From contig NZ_JAPSIB010000004.1 in assembly GCF_031179145.1 (NCBI RefSeq), positions 62,001 to 126,000 of the forward strand: a DNA stretch of 64,000 nucleotides, given 5' to 3'. The stretch comes from Brevibacterium sp. GTDB taxonomy: Bacteria; Actinomycetota; Actinomycetes; Actinomycetales; Brevibacteriaceae. Every line of letters starts with the position of its first letter. Within the stretch, counting starts at the first letter, position 1. Shown one piece after another: positions 27,991 through 37,680 of this stretch. The position numbers and the translations under genes are program-made. Under the pieces are notes generated by a model. The model saw only the letters and a list, made by a program, of their open reading frames with translations, did no database searches and was not told the DNA's origin.

Positions 27991-29241
27991 ATGTCATCGC
28001 ATTCGACCCCCGCCTCGGCGACGGTCCTCGAACGGCTCAACCCGCCCGGTCGGATCGTCGGCCTCGATGTCGCGCGGGGCCTCGCCCTGTTCGCGATGAT
28101 GGTCACCCACATCTTCGCGTTGTCGGACGGCGCGGGTGATCCGACGTGGGCGGCGGTGTTCTCGGGCAAGGCCTCGGCACTGTTCGCAGTGCTCGCCGGC
28201 TGCTCCCTCGTGCTCTCGACCCGCAGCCGTCTGGACCGGCCGGGGGCGCGGCTGCGCGACGTCGCGTCGAGCGTGCTCATCCGCGCTGCGGCGATCACCG
28301 TCATCGGCCTGTGCCTGGGCACCGTCTCGACGTATCTGGCGGTGATCCTCGTCAACTACGGGATCATGTTCGCCCTCGCTCTGCTCTTCCTGAGGCTGCG
28401 CGCCCGGACGCTGTTCGTGGTGGCACTGGCCTGGATGGTGATCAGCCCGGTGGTGTCGATGTTCCTCCGCCGCGAGCTGGGGCTGTCGCCGAGCTATCTG
28501 CCGATGTCGTGGTTCGATCTCGCGTCTCCCCTGACGATGCTCACGGATCTCACGCTCACCGGCTACTACCCGATTCTGCAGTGGATGTCCTACATCCTGC
28601 TCGGCATGGCCTGCGCGAAGCTCGGCATCCGCCGGCATATCGTCGCGCTCTTCGCTGCTGGGGTCGCGATGGCCCTCATCGGCAAGGGAGCTTCCTGGGC
28701 GCTGCTCACCCTCGCCGGCGGCGGGGCAGTTCTGGCCGACCAGGCCGAGCTCTCCGGGACCGACCTGACGGCCGCCCTGTTCACGGGCAGCTTCGGAGTG
28801 ACCGAGACGACGACGTGGTGGTGGCTGGCGATCTCCGGGCCGCATTCGGGCACGCCGTTCGACCTGCTGCTCACCGGTGGGACTTCGGTCGCCGCGATCG
28901 CGCTGTGCCAGGCGCTGGTCGTCCTGCTCGGTCGCTTCGCGTGGGCGCTGGCGCCGCTGAGCGCCCCGGGGTCGATGCCCCTGAGTGTGTACAGCGCGCA
29001 CGTCGTCCTGCTCCAGATCACCCATCCCGTGGTCCGCGACAGTCCTGTCTTCGGTGAGCCGACGGAATTCGGCGTCCATGCCGCCGGCTTCGCGGTGCTC
29101 GCGGTCGGCTGGAAGCTGACAGTCGGCGCGCACGGGCCGCTCGAAGCGGGCGTCGCGGCGATCATCCGCTCGGCCGCGCCGGTGCCCGAGGTGACGCAGG
29201 ATGCCGCTGAAGCCGGGGAAGGTCCCGAACCCGGGCGCTGA
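27991..29241 (+). CDS. DUF418/DUF1624-like polytopic membrane protein
   Basis: A 416-residue protein with about ten hydrophobic segments. The N-terminal RIVGLDVARGLALFAMMVTHIFAL matches the GLD..RG.A...M...H signature of the DUF418/heparan-alpha-glucosaminide acetyltransferase-like families. Members are probable membrane acyltransferases or transporters; none of the catalytic detail can be verified here. The C-terminal SVYSAHVVLLQ is typical of DUF418. After the stop, GCGCTGACCCG is repeated 18 bp later, duplicating the TGA. Confidence 0.75.
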   Translation: MSSHSTPASATVLERLNPPGRIVGLDVARGLALFAMMVTHIFALSDGAGDPTWAAVFSGKASALFAVLAGCSLVLSTRSRLDRPGARLRDVASSVLIRAAAITVIGLCLGTVSTYLAVILVNYGIMFALALLFLRLRARTLFVVALAWMVISPVVSMFLRRELGLSPSYLPMSWFDLASPLTMLTDLTLTGYYPILQWMSYILLGMACAKLGIRRHIVALFAAGVAMALIGKGASWALLTLAGGGAVLADQAELSGTDLTAALFTGSFGVTETTTWWWLAISGPHSGTPFDLLLTGGTSVAAIALCQALVVLLGRFAWALAPLSAPGSMPLSVYSAHVVLLQITHPVVRDSPVFGEPTEFGVHAAGFAVLAVGWKLTVGAHGPLEAGVAAIIRSAAPVPEVTQDAAEAGEGPEPGR

Positions 29242-29264
29242 CCCGTACTCGAGCGCTGACCCGA

Positions 29265-29711
29265 TCAGGAACCGGCGCGGTACATCCCGATGGCCTTGCG
29301 CATCGTGGCGCGGGCCCGCTTCCGGTCGCCGCTGGCGTCATAGGCGCACGAGAGCCGGAACCAGGATCGCCAATCCTCAGGGGCCGCGTCGGCCTCCTGC
29401 TGGTACTGCCCGAACGCCTCATCTGCCGCCGACTGCACGATCCGCCCACCGGGGGTGCGGGGAAGGTCGTCGACGGGCAGACCGCCCTCGGTCTCGAGGA
29501 TCCTGGCGAGGCGCTCCATCCTGGTGCCGAACAGGAGTTCCATCACCAGCGCCCAGGCGCCGAGGATCGGCAGGACGATGAGGGCGACGCCGATGAGCTT
29601 CGGGACGAGCTCGGGTTCACGGAGCAGGATGAAGGCCCGCTGCCCCATGAGGATGAAGTAGAAGACGAGCAGCACGGAGACGATGACGGCTCCGACCTTG
29701 GCCTTCGACAT
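29265..29711 (-). CDS. Small membrane protein with TPR-like C-terminus
   Basis: 148 residues from the ATG at 29711, which overlaps the last base of the dapB stop. Two membrane segments (about 7-30 and 39-62) are followed by a soluble part; AFGQYQQEADAAPEDWRSWFRLSCAYDASGDRKRARATMRKAIGMYRAG reads as one or two tetratricopeptide-like helices. Similar small proteins follow dapB in some actinobacteria. Function unknown. The overlap suggests translation coupled to dapB. Confidence 0.75.
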   Translation of the reverse strand: MSKAKVGAVIVSVLLVFYFILMGQRAFILLREPELVPKLIGVALIVLPILGAWALVMELLFGTRMERLARILETEGGLPVDDLPRTPGGRIVQSAADEAFGQYQQEADAAPEDWRSWFRLSCAYDASGDRKRARATMRKAIGMYRAGS

Positions 29712-30460
29712 CAGAGGTCGAGCAGATTCTTGAGGCCGTGGACAAGTCCCTCGGTGTCCGCCATCGCGCGCACCGCTGTGATGATTCCCGGCATGAACGC
29801 CGAGGTGGAGAACGAGTCCGTGCGGATCGTCAGGGCTTCGCCGCTGGTGCCGAAGTGGATCTCCTCGGAGGCGGTCATTCCCAGCTGCCGGATCGCGTGG
29901 ACGTGGATGCCGTCGATGACCGCTCCCCTGGCGCCGTCGGGATCGAGCTCGGTGGCGTCGGGGACGGGAGGCAGTCCGGCCGCCGTGCGCGCGGCGGCGA
30001 TCCGCTGCGCGGTGTGCACCGCGGTCCCGGAGGGGGCGTCGAGCTTGCGGGGGTGATGGATCTCCACCACCTCGGCGGAGTCGAAGTATTTGGCGGCCAC
30101 CTCGGCGAAGTGCATTGCGAGGACGGCGCCGATGGAGAAGTTCGGGGCGATGAGGACGCCGGTTCCGGGGTGCTCGGACAGAAGTCCGAGCAGGTTCTCG
30201 AGGCGCTCGGCACTCCACCCGGTGGTGCCGACGACGGTGTCGATGTCGTTCTCGACGAGGAAGCGGACGTTGTCCTCGGTCGAGGCGGGGACGGTGAGTT
30301 CGACGGCGACGTCGACCTTCTGCTCGAGGAGGCTCTCGAGGGAGTCACCGCGGCCGAGCGCGGCGACGAGTTCGAGGCCCTCGGCCTCGTTGACGGCGTC
30401 GACGGCTTGTGTTCCCATGCGCCCCTGCGCACCGATGACTGCTACCCGGATTGGGTTCAT
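29711..30460 (-). CDS. dapB: 4-hydroxy-tetrahydrodipicolinate reductase
   Basis: 249 residues from the ATG at 30460 (MNPIRVAVIGAQGRMG); the open frame upstream has no DapB-like sequence. It reduces the DapA product with NAD(P)H. The dinucleotide motif VIGAQGRMG is at the N-terminus, and the catalytic HHPRKLDAPSGTA motif lies near residue 135. It completes three dap genes in this window (with dapA and dapF), all on the minus strand but separated by accessory genes. The small membrane protein gene is coupled downstream. Confidence 0.97.
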   Translation of the reverse strand: MNPIRVAVIGAQGRMGTQAVDAVNEAEGLELVAALGRGDSLESLLEQKVDVAVELTVPASTEDNVRFLVENDIDTVVGTTGWSAERLENLLGLLSEHPGTGVLIAPNFSIGAVLAMHFAEVAAKYFDSAEVVEIHHPRKLDAPSGTAVHTAQRIAAARTAAGLPPVPDATELDPDGARGAVIDGIHVHAIRQLGMTASEEIHFGTSGEALTIRTDSFSTSAFMPGIITAVRAMADTEGLVHGLKNLLDL

Positions 30461-30576
30461 GTGCTCAAACTCCTTGCTCGATTCGTCGCAGGCCAGTCTA
30501 GCGACTGCCCGCCGGGGCGCTCCCACCGCGTCCGTGTCGGGCGCCCGGTCCACGTCGGACGCCAGGACCACGCAAC

Positions 30577-30612
30577 GGCGGCCCGGTCACCTCGTGAGGT
30601 GCCCGGACCGCC
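30577..30612 (-). terminator. Hairpin after superoxide dismutase
   Basis: A 17-bp stem with two mismatches (30577-30593 with 30596-30612) and a 2-base loop, starting 24 bp after the sod stop on the minus strand. It separates sod from dapB. Confidence 0.6.
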
Positions 30613-30635
30613 GTCAGGGTGCTGCTGGGGCTGGA

Positions 30636-31262
30636 TCAGCCGAGCAGGAGTCCCTTGGTCTGGGTGACTGCGCGGTCGAAGCGAGCGCCGGCGTCGGCCC
30701 AGTTGACGATGTTCCACCAGGCCTTGACGTAGTCAGGTTTGACGTTCTGGTAGTCGAGGTAGAAGGCGTGCTCCCACATGTCGAGCTGGAGGATCGGGGT
30801 TCCGCCGAGCTGGATGTCCGACTGCTGGTCCTTGAGCTGCTCGATGAACAGGTTTCCACCGAGCTGGTCGTAGACGAGTACGGCCCAACCGGAGCCCTGG
30901 ATCGTCGTGGCGGCAGTCGTGAAGTGCTCACGGAACTTGTCGAACGAACCGAACTGATCGTCGATCGCTGCGGCGAGCTCGCCGACCGGCTTGTCGCCAC
31001 CGTCCGGGGACATGTTGTTCCAGAAGATGGAGTGGTTGACGTGTCCGCCCAGGTTGAACGCGAGGTCCCGGGTCAGCTTCGGCACCACGGCCAGGTTTCC
31101 GCTTTCACGGGCTTCCGCCAGTTGCTCGATGGCGGTGTTGGCACCCTTGACGTAGGTTGCGTGGTGCTTGTCGTGGTGCAGCTCCATGATGCGAGCCGAG
31201 ATGTGCGGCTCGAGTGCGGAGTAGTCGTAGGGCAGTTCCGGCAGAGTGTACTGCTCAGCCAT
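30636..31262 (-). CDS. sodA: Superoxide dismutase, Fe/Mn family
   Basis: 208 residues from the ATG at 31262, which has AGGAGGA upstream. It converts superoxide to hydrogen peroxide and oxygen in the cytoplasm. Metal ligands are visible in [13 protein letters not shown] (first His), [11 protein letters not shown] (second His) and [14 protein letters not shown] (Asp and third His). The GGHVNHS and [13 protein letters not shown] sequences resemble Mn enzymes, but the metal cannot be proved. The symbol sodA assumes manganese. Confidence 0.93.
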   Translation of the reverse strand: MAEQYTLPELPYDYSALEPHISARIMELHHDKHHATYVKGANTAIEQLAEARESGNLAVVPKLTRDLAFNLGGHVNHSIFWNNMSPDGGDKPVGELAAAIDDQFGSFDKFREHFTTAATTIQGSGWAVLVYDQLGGNLFIEQLKDQQSDIQLGGTPILQLDMWEHAFYLDYQNVKPDYVKAWWNIVNWADAGARFDRAVTQTKGLLLG

Positions 31263-31390
31263 GAGATTCCTCCTGAAGAGAATTGATCCCCACCGTTGCG
31301 GTGGCTTCGTTTCGACCCTATAACAGGGCCTCATCTCGGACAACACGGTCTCTCGCCGGCCTATTCCAGATGACAGCAGATGACGGTGCC

Positions 31391-32557
31391 TCAGGGCAGA
31401 TTCCGCGAGATGAGCAGGCGCATGATGTCGGAGGTGCCCTCCTCGATCTCCTCGAGCTTGGCATCGCGCATCCACTGCTCCACCGGATGTTCGCGCGAGT
31501 AGCCCCAGCCCCCGAGGGTCTGGACCGCCGCCCACGTGCAGAACATCGCCGTCTCCGAGGCGTTGAGCTTTGCCATGGCCGCCGAGGCGGTCACCCGTTC
31601 GCGCGGCACCTCATCCCCTGCGTCGATCATCCGTGCCGTATTCAGCACCTGCAGCCAGGCGGCGTCGATGCGGGCCGACATGTCGGCCAGTCTGAAGGCG
31701 ACCGCCTGGTGGTCGATGATCGCCTTCCCGAACTGGGTCCGCTCCCTCGCATAGTCACGGGCGTACTCGTAGGCGGCCCGAGCGGTGCCCAGTGCCGCCG
31801 CACCGAGGACGACGCGCGAGATGTCGAAGGTGCGCATGAGCCCGTAGAAGCCCTGCCCCTCGGCACCGAGGAGGTTGGCCGCGGGGACGAAGGCATCGGA
31901 GAAGAAGACCTCCCGGCACACGATGGCGCGCTGCCCCATCTTCTTCATCGGCGCCCCGAACTCCATTCCCGGGGTGTCCTTCTCGAGCAGGAATGCGCTG
32001 ACCCCCTTCGAGCGCTGGGAGGTGTCGGTCTTGGCGAACACGACATAGAAGTCGGCGAGGCCTGCGTTCGAGATCCAGGCCTTCTGCCCGCCCAGCCGGT
32101 ACCCGCCTTCGACCTTGTCGGCCCTGGTGATGATCGACGCGGAGTCGGATCCCGATCCCGGTTCCGTGGTCGCCAGTGATGTGAATTTCGGCGAGGTGCC
32201 GGTCAGGGGCCGCAGCCATTGCTCCTTCTGCTCGTCGGTGCCGAGCGCCAGGATCGGGTCGGCGAAGAAGCCGTTCGAGCACAGGAAGTTGCCGATGCCG
32301 GGATCGCCCCAGCACAGCTGCTCCTGGACCAGGCACTGGGTGAAGACGTCGGTGAACCCGCCGCCGCCGAACTCCTCCGGGATCATGAAGTCGGTGATCC
32401 CGACCTTCGCGGCCTGAGCGAACAGGTCGACCGGCGATTCGGTGTCGGCTTCGTCGACGAGGCGACCGGCGGGCCTGACCTTCTCGGTCGCGAACGTGCG
32501 GCACAGGTCGATGATGGCGGCCTGCTCCTCGGAGAGGGGCCACGGTGTGTAGCTCAT
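31391..32557 (-). CDS. Acyl-CoA dehydrogenase
   Basis: A 388-residue flavoprotein that oxidises acyl-CoA to 2-enoyl-CoA. FAD and substrate motifs [11 protein letters not shown] and [25 protein letters not shown] mark the middle domain; the C-terminal domain has [20 protein letters not shown] and ends [20 protein letters not shown]. The GT/catalytic glutamate near the C-terminus fits short-chain or branched-chain types, but chain length cannot be told. It is the last minus-strand gene of the 31-37 kb enzyme cluster, separated from the TPP enzyme by about 100 bp holding 19-bp repeats. A role in degrading the acyl-CoA made by the upstream synthetase is inferred. Confidence 0.88.
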   Translation of the reverse strand: MSYTPWPLSEEQAAIIDLCRTFATEKVRPAGRLVDEADTESPVDLFAQAAKVGITDFMIPEEFGGGGFTDVFTQCLVQEQLCWGDPGIGNFLCSNGFFADPILALGTDEQKEQWLRPLTGTSPKFTSLATTEPGSGSDSASIITRADKVEGGYRLGGQKAWISNAGLADFYVVFAKTDTSQRSKGVSAFLLEKDTPGMEFGAPMKKMGQRAIVCREVFFSDAFVPAANLLGAEGQGFYGLMRTFDISRVVLGAAALGTARAAYEYARDYARERTQFGKAIIDHQAVAFRLADMSARIDAAWLQVLNTARMIDAGDEVPRERVTASAAMAKLNASETAMFCTWAAVQTLGGWGYSREHPVEQWMRDAKLEEIEEGTSDIMRLLISRNLP

Positions 32558-32586
32558 AGGAGTTCCTTCTTCTCTGCGCTCTGCGG

Positions 32587-32643
32587 TGAGCGAGTGGGTG
32601 TGGGTTGAGCAAGTGGGTATGCGATGAGCGAGTGGGTGCTGTG
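32587..32643. repeat. Three 19-bp direct repeats before the acyl-CoA dehydrogenase
   Basis: Units starting TGAGC(G/A)AGTGGGT at 32587, 32606 and 32625 are exactly 19 bp apart. They fill the gap between the TPP enzyme stop and the acyl-CoA dehydrogenase start. Confidence 0.85.
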
Positions 32644-32660
32644 GGCGAGGCCGGACGCGC

Positions 32661-34301
32661 TCAGCGACCGGCGAGCATGTCCTTGGCGGCGCGGGAGTCC
32701 TCGGTGATGTGGATGAGCGTCGGGCCGGGTTGCGATTCGGCGTCGGTGAGCGCCGTGACCAGTTCGTCCGCGCTCTCGACGTGGACCCCGCGGGCTCCCA
32801 ACGACTGGGCCAGCGCCGGGAAGTCCGGTCCGGTCAGAGCCACCCCCGAGGGGGTGTCGCCGCGATCGGCCATCTCGTTGCGGATCTCGCCGTACCCGCC
32901 GTTGTCGACGATGATCAGCGACAGGCTCACCTGTGCCTGGACGGCGGCGGCGAGTTCGGGGATCGTGAACATCGATCCCCCATCGCCTTCGATCGCCACG
33001 ACCCGAGCGTCGGGCGCCGCGAGCTTCGCGCCGATGCCGGCGGGCAGGCCGTAGCCGAGCGTTCCCGCGCCCGCCGGGTAGAGGAAGCGGTCGCCTCGGC
33101 GGGCCCTCCACCCAGTCTGGACACCGTAGTAGCAGCACATCGTGGAATCGGCGGCCACGACGACCGGGGACGGGTCCTGTCCGGTGAACGTGTTCAGCGC
33201 CTGACTCAGCTCCGCCCACGGCCCGCCTTCCCGGGCGGTGGCGGCAGCGATGAACTCCTGCCGCCCGCGCACCCAGTCCTCGGCCAGCTGCGTATCGCTG
33301 TCCTCCCGGGTCTCACGCAGCCGCAGCGCCAGCGCCGCCGCCGAATCCGCGGCGCCGGCGAGGATCGGGTGGCTGGCACGGGCGTTGGTGAGCATCTGGA
33401 CTTCGTCGATGTCGATGCGGACGACGGTCTCGGGCAGGACGAGCGGTTCGGGCCAGAAGTCGCTGGGGGCGAGTTCGGTGCCGATCGCGACGATCGCATC
33501 GGCGTCGGCGAGGAGTTCGGGCAGCTCGGGCAGGAACCCGATCGCGCCGAGGCTGTTCTCGTGGCTCTCATCGATCGCGCCCTTGGCGTTGGAGGACACG
33601 ATGATCCCCGCCCCGAGCGCCACGGACAGTTCCTCGATCTCCTCCGCGCAGCCGTGGGCCCCGGCGCCAACGATGAGCAGCGGACGCCGGGAGCCGGTGA
33701 GCGCCTCGGCGGCGGACCTGATCGCTGCCGGGTCCGGCACCGGGGCCGGACGGGTGACGGACGGGTGGAGCGTCCCGGGGCCGGTGGCCTCGATGATGTC
33801 GAGCGGGATCTCGATGTGGGCTGGCCGGGACCTGCCCGAGCGCATCAGGGACAGAGCCTGCCCGACGGCCAGCGACACCTCCCCGGCGGTCGTGACCCGG
33901 TGGCTGTCGCCGAGCACGGCCTCGATCGCCTGGGCCTGGTTGCGCACTTCGTGGAGGAGTCCGTTGCCGCGGCCGGGATGGCGCAGCGGCATGCCCGGGC
34001 TGATGAGCAGCACCGGCACGGAATCGGTGTAGGACTGCAGGAGCGCGGTGAGCGCGTTGAGCACGGCCGGGCCGGTGGTGGTGACGACGACCTGGACGTC
34101 GCCGGTGACCCGTGCCGCGCCGTCGGCCATGAAGCCGGCTCCCTGCTCATGGCGCGGGGAGACGATCTCGATGCCGTGTGCGCTCAGCTGCGCGAAGATC
34201 TCGAGATTGTGGGTGCCGGGGATGCCGAACACGCGCGTGATGCCCTCGGCCTGCAGCGCGCGGGCGAGATGTGCGCCCCCGGTGAGTTCTGTCTGTTCCA
34301 C
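32661..34301 (-). CDS. Thiamine pyrophosphate-dependent decarboxylase (IlvB/AruI-like)
   Basis: 546 residues from the GTG at 34301, which has GAGGAG 5 bases upstream. The alternative GTG at 34307 overlaps the upstream stop but lies inside that ribosome site. Three TPP-enzyme domains are readable: the N-terminal catalytic-Glu motif SPRHEQGAGFMADGAARVTG, a central domain (PLLIVGAGAHG), and the C-terminal GDGGSMFTIPELAAA...VDNGGYGE cofactor motif. The HEQGAGFMADG wording is close to 5-guanidino-2-oxopentanoate decarboxylase (AruI) and other 2-oxoacid decarboxylases rather than classical acetolactate synthase. With the neighbouring amino acid dehydrogenase it could decarboxylate a 2-oxoacid. Confidence 0.85.
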   Translation of the reverse strand: MEQTELTGGAHLARALQAEGITRVFGIPGTHNLEIFAQLSAHGIEIVSPRHEQGAGFMADGAARVTGDVQVVVTTTGPAVLNALTALLQSYTDSVPVLLISPGMPLRHPGRGNGLLHEVRNQAQAIEAVLGDSHRVTTAGEVSLAVGQALSLMRSGRSRPAHIEIPLDIIEATGPGTLHPSVTRPAPVPDPAAIRSAAEALTGSRRPLLIVGAGAHGCAEEIEELSVALGAGIIVSSNAKGAIDESHENSLGAIGFLPELPELLADADAIVAIGTELAPSDFWPEPLVLPETVVRIDIDEVQMLTNARASHPILAGAADSAAALALRLRETREDSDTQLAEDWVRGRQEFIAAATAREGGPWAELSQALNTFTGQDPSPVVVAADSTMCCYYGVQTGWRARRGDRFLYPAGAGTLGYGLPAGIGAKLAAPDARVVAIEGDGGSMFTIPELAAAVQAQVSLSLIIVDNGGYGEIRNEMADRGDTPSGVALTGPDFPALAQSLGARGVHVESADELVTALTDAESQPGPTLIHITEDSRAAKDMLAGR

Positions 34302-34303
34302 GT

Positions 34304-36358
34304 TCACTCCTCGTCGTCCTTGTCGGCCTCTGCCCTGTCACTGGTGATGACCAGTGCGTCGACGGCCATTGCGCCCTCCGGGGAGACCCGGACGGGGTTG
34401 ATCTCGATCTCGTCGATGTCGTTTCCGGCCGCGATCAGCCGGGACACGGCGACGACGACGTCGGCCAGCTCCTCGACGTCGGCCGCGGGCCGACCCCGCC
34501 ACCCGGTGAGCAGCGAGAAGCACTTGAGCCGGGAGAGCATGTCGAGCGCCTCGGCCTGCGACACGGGGGCCAGTTCCAGCCAGGTGTCGCCGTAGAGCTC
34601 GGTCTCCGTCCCGCCGACGCCCACCATGACGATCGGTCCGAAGTTCTCATCCCGCCGCCCGCCGACGAGGATCTCGACGACGTGCTCGCGCCGGTCCATC
34701 TCCTCGACGATGTACTCCCCCTCGCCGAGGCGGGTGACCATGTCCGTGTGCGCTGCTTCCAGCGCCGCACGGTCGGGCAGGCCGAGGGCGATGCCTCCGA
34801 CCTCGGTCTTGTGCGCCGGCCATCCGGCCTTGAGCACGAACGGAGGCGTGAGTCCGGACGTGTCGAGCACCTCGGCGAGGTCTTCGCTGCGGGTGACGGT
34901 GACGGCGTCGGGCACGGGGACCCCGGCGGCCATGATCGTGCTGCGGGCCGCGGCGTAACCGGTCCCCCACGGGGTGACGGGACCGGAGTCCTCGAGGCTG
35001 GGGGTGATGCGGCCGGAGTGCGCGGCGTAGAAGCCGGCCCGGGCGAGCACCCGCATAGCCGCGTCGATCGAGGTGTAGCTGGGGATGGACTGCTCCCACA
35101 GGGCTGCGACCGCGCGCGAGTCGGCGCTCATCGAGTGGACGACGAGAGGTTTGCGGTGCGCGGCTACCGCCCGCCCCAGCTCCTCCACCTCGGCGAGCTC
35201 CGCCTCGACGAGGTCGGGGACGTCCTCGCCGTAGCAGCCGAAGTAGCCGCTGAGGACGACGGCGTCTACGCCAGAGTCGGCGAGCAGCTCCTTGACGACC
35301 GAGGCGTAGACGGACAGGTCGGCCTCACCGGCGCCGTCGAGGTCGATCGGATTGTCGATGTGCCCGGCATCGGGCAGGTGGTGCTCGACCCGGGTGCGGG
35401 TGGCGGGATCGAGGACCTCGACCCGCAGCCCATGCTGTTCGGCCATGTCGGCCGCGATCGCGCCCTGTCCCCCGGAATCGGAGATGATCGCGATGCTCCG
35501 GGCCTTCGGCAGCCAGGAGGTGGCGAAGAAACCGGCGAGTTCGACGACTTCGCTCGGGGTCGACAGACGCAGCGCCCCTGCCGCCCGGCAGGCCGCGTCG
35601 ACGGTGTCGATCGCCGAGGTGAGCGCCCCGGTGTGCGACTTCGCCAGTCGCTGCCCCGCGCTCGACATCCCGGTCGTGAGGATCATCACCGGTTTGCCCG
35701 CCGCCCGCAGCCGCTTCATCGCCTGCACGAGCGCGGGCCCGCCGGTGAAGGATTCGAGATAGAGGACGACCTGCGCGGTGTCGGCGTCGTCGACCAGGGT
35801 CTCGAGGATCTCCGCGGCCCGCACGTCGGACTGACCGCCGATCGAGGCGAAGCGGGAGATCCCGAGTCCACTGCGCGCCGACAGGGTCGCGATCTCCGTT
35901 CCCAGCTGTCCGCTCTGGGTCACGACGGCCAGCGAGCCCGGCGTGAAATGGCCCCAGGCCAGCAGCAGCTCGTTGCCCGAGTCGACGAGTCCCAGCGAGG
36001 ACGGGCCGATCAGCCGGGCGCCTGCCGCAGTGATCCGGGCGGCGAGGTCGCCCGCGTGCGGGACCCGGGCGGAGATGATGAGGAACGCCCGCACTCCCGC
36101 GGCCAGCGCCTCGTCGACGACGGCGCCGACGGCGGGCCCGGGAATGGAGATCACCAGCAGCTCGGGCACGACAGGCAGGTCGCCGAGGCTGGAGTAGGTG
36201 GGCTCGCCCTGGATCGAGGCGGCCCGGGAGTTGATGAGGAAGACCTGTCGTCGCGAGGCCCCGCGCAGCGCCCCGGCGGCCAGCCAGAAGCCCCACTTCG
36301 CGGGGTCGTTCGACGCTCCGATGACGGCGACGCTGCCGGGGTCGAAGAACTGATCCAC
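34304..36358 (-). CDS. NDP-forming acyl-CoA synthetase (acetate-CoA ligase family)
   Basis: 684 residues from the GTG at 36358, 4 bp after the dehydrogenase stop; the longer open frame runs through that gene. It is a fusion of the alpha (CoA-binding, VAVIGASNDPAKWG; phosphohistidine-type LAKSHTGALTS) and beta (ATP-grasp, FVLKAGWPAHKTEVGGIALGL) subunits. It makes or uses acyl-CoA with ATP or ADP. No GNAT domain is attached, unlike Pat-type regulators. Position between an amino acid dehydrogenase and a TPP decarboxylase suggests activation of the carboxylic acid product of amino acid breakdown. Its stop overlaps the TPP gene. Confidence 0.87.
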   Translation of the reverse strand: MDQFFDPGSVAVIGASNDPAKWGFWLAAGALRGASRRQVFLINSRAASIQGEPTYSSLGDLPVVPELLVISIPGPAVGAVVDEALAAGVRAFLIISARVPHAGDLAARITAAGARLIGPSSLGLVDSGNELLLAWGHFTPGSLAVVTQSGQLGTEIATLSARSGLGISRFASIGGQSDVRAAEILETLVDDADTAQVVLYLESFTGGPALVQAMKRLRAAGKPVMILTTGMSSAGQRLAKSHTGALTSAIDTVDAACRAAGALRLSTPSEVVELAGFFATSWLPKARSIAIISDSGGQGAIAADMAEQHGLRVEVLDPATRTRVEHHLPDAGHIDNPIDLDGAGEADLSVYASVVKELLADSGVDAVVLSGYFGCYGEDVPDLVEAELAEVEELGRAVAAHRKPLVVHSMSADSRAVAALWEQSIPSYTSIDAAMRVLARAGFYAAHSGRITPSLEDSGPVTPWGTGYAAARSTIMAAGVPVPDAVTVTRSEDLAEVLDTSGLTPPFVLKAGWPAHKTEVGGIALGLPDRAALEAAHTDMVTRLGEGEYIVEEMDRREHVVEILVGGRRDENFGPIVMVGVGGTETELYGDTWLELAPVSQAEALDMLSRLKCFSLLTGWRGRPAADVEELADVVVAVSRLIAAGNDIDEIEINPVRVSPEGAMAVDALVITSDRAEADKDDEE

Positions 36359-36362
36359 GTCG

Positions 36363-37664
36363 TTACCGTTCCGCGCTCGCAGCGGACAGTTCGGGCGCGG
36401 CGTCTGCCGGCCCGGGTTCGGCTGAGGCCGCCTCCGCTTCGGCAGGTGCCGGCTCCGCTTCGGCTGAGGCCGCCTGCGCTTCGGCGGGTGCCGGCTCCGT
36501 CTGAGACGACTCTGCCGAGCGGAGCTGCTCGAGGTTCGCATCCACCTTCGCCTGCGCCGCAGCGCGGGGGCTGATCCCCTGCGCCTGCGCCTCGGTGAGG
36601 ACTTCACTCGTGAGTTCGTAGAGGGTGCCGTCGATGAGCGCGCGGCTCTGCTCCCAGGTGCCGTCGACGTCTCCGAAGGTCACCCACCACCACCAGGCGT
36701 TGGTGGCGGAATTGGCGAGGAAGTCCGGGACCACCGTGACCCCGCGGGCCGCGAGTGCGGCTTCGGCCGCGGGCAGCACGGGCATGTTCGCGGCCTCGAC
36801 GATGTAGCGGGCCGTGATTAGCTCACAGTTGGCGGGAGTGATGGCATAGCTGACGGCAGCGGGGACGAGCACGTCGACGTCGGCGGCGAGCCAGTCGTCA
36901 CGGTCGTTGACCCTGTCGGCCGGGCGCAGCGCGGAGCGGTCGATGCCTCCGAAGGGATCGCGAGTGGCCAGAAGCGTTTCGATGTCGAGCCCGTCCGGGT
37001 TCGAGACGAAACCGTCGGCGTCGGCGATGCCGACGATCCTCACCCCCGCCTCGGCGAGGAAGCGGGCCGTGGCTCCGCCCATCGAGCCGAAGCCCTGGAT
37101 CACCGCGGTCGCCGCACCGCGGTCGAGCCCATCGGCGTCGAGGGCGGCGAACACCGAGGTGGCCACCCCGAGACCGCCGACGAGTTCGTCCTGGGAGACG
37201 CCGTCGACGATGGTGCCGAACGCCGTCTGCGCCCGGACCTCCATGGCGAGCGGATCGTCGACGAGCTTCTCGACGGCGCTCAGTCCGCTGCCGAGGCTGC
37301 GCCGTGCGAGGATCTCGTCGATGACGTCCTGCCGGACCCCGAGGTCCTCCCCGAGCGCCCAGTACGAGTGCATGATCGGATTGACGGCGACGAGGAACCT
37401 CTCGAGGACTTCGGCGGCTCCGGGAGCGCGCGGATCGAAGTCGATTCCGCCCTTGGCTCCACCGACGGGAATGTAACGGCGCCCGGGACGCAGGTGGATC
37501 GCCTCTTTGCGGGTCATGCCCTGGGCCAGCCCCCGCACCTCTTCGAGCGTGCAGCCGGCGCGCATGCGCAGTCCCCCCGACGCCGTTCCGCGCACGAGGG
37601 TGTCGATGACGACGAACCCGTGGGTGCCGGTCACGGGGTCCTGCCAAGTGATGTCCATGAACAT
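36363..37664 (-). CDS. Glu/Leu/Phe/Val dehydrogenase family enzyme
   Basis: A 433-residue NAD(P)-dependent amino acid dehydrogenase performing oxidative deamination to a 2-oxoacid. The catalytic PVGGAKGG (Lys71) and the substrate Lys in MTRKEAI (residue 53) are present, followed by a Rossmann domain (VIQGFGSMGGATARFLAEAG). Sequence is not clearly closer to glutamate or leucine dehydrogenase. The last 60 residues are an Ala/Glu/Pro-rich tail encoded in part by a 42-bp duplication, absent from the family core. The ATG has GGAGG upstream and a candidate operator at 37681-37699 just before it. It heads the enzyme operon. Confidence 0.88.
   Translation of the reverse strand: MFMDITWQDPVTGTHGFVVIDTLVRGTASGGLRMRAGCTLEEVRGLAQGMTRKEAIHLRPGRRYIPVGGAKGGIDFDPRAPGAAEVLERFLVAVNPIMHSYWALGEDLGVRQDVIDEILARRSLGSGLSAVEKLVDDPLAMEVRAQTAFGTIVDGVSQDELVGGLGVATSVFAALDADGLDRGAATAVIQGFGSMGGATARFLAEAGVRIVGIADADGFVSNPDGLDIETLLATRDPFGGIDRSALRPADRVNDRDDWLAADVDVLVPAAVSYAITPANCELITARYIVEAANMPVLPAAEAALAARGVTVVPDFLANSATNAWWWWVTFGDVDGTWEQSRALIDGTLYELTSEVLTEAQAQGISPRAAAQAKVDANLEQLRSAESSQTEPAPAEAQAASAEAEPAPAEAEAASAEPGPADAAPELSAASAER
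36415..36498 (-). repeat. 42-bp tandem duplication in the dehydrogenase C-terminal tail
   Basis: Units 36415-36456 and 36457-36498 differ at three positions. They encode Ala/Glu/Pro repeats such as AEAEPAPAEA in the disordered tail of the dehydrogenase. Confidence 0.9.
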
Positions 37665-37680
37665 GGAGCCTCCAAGTTTT

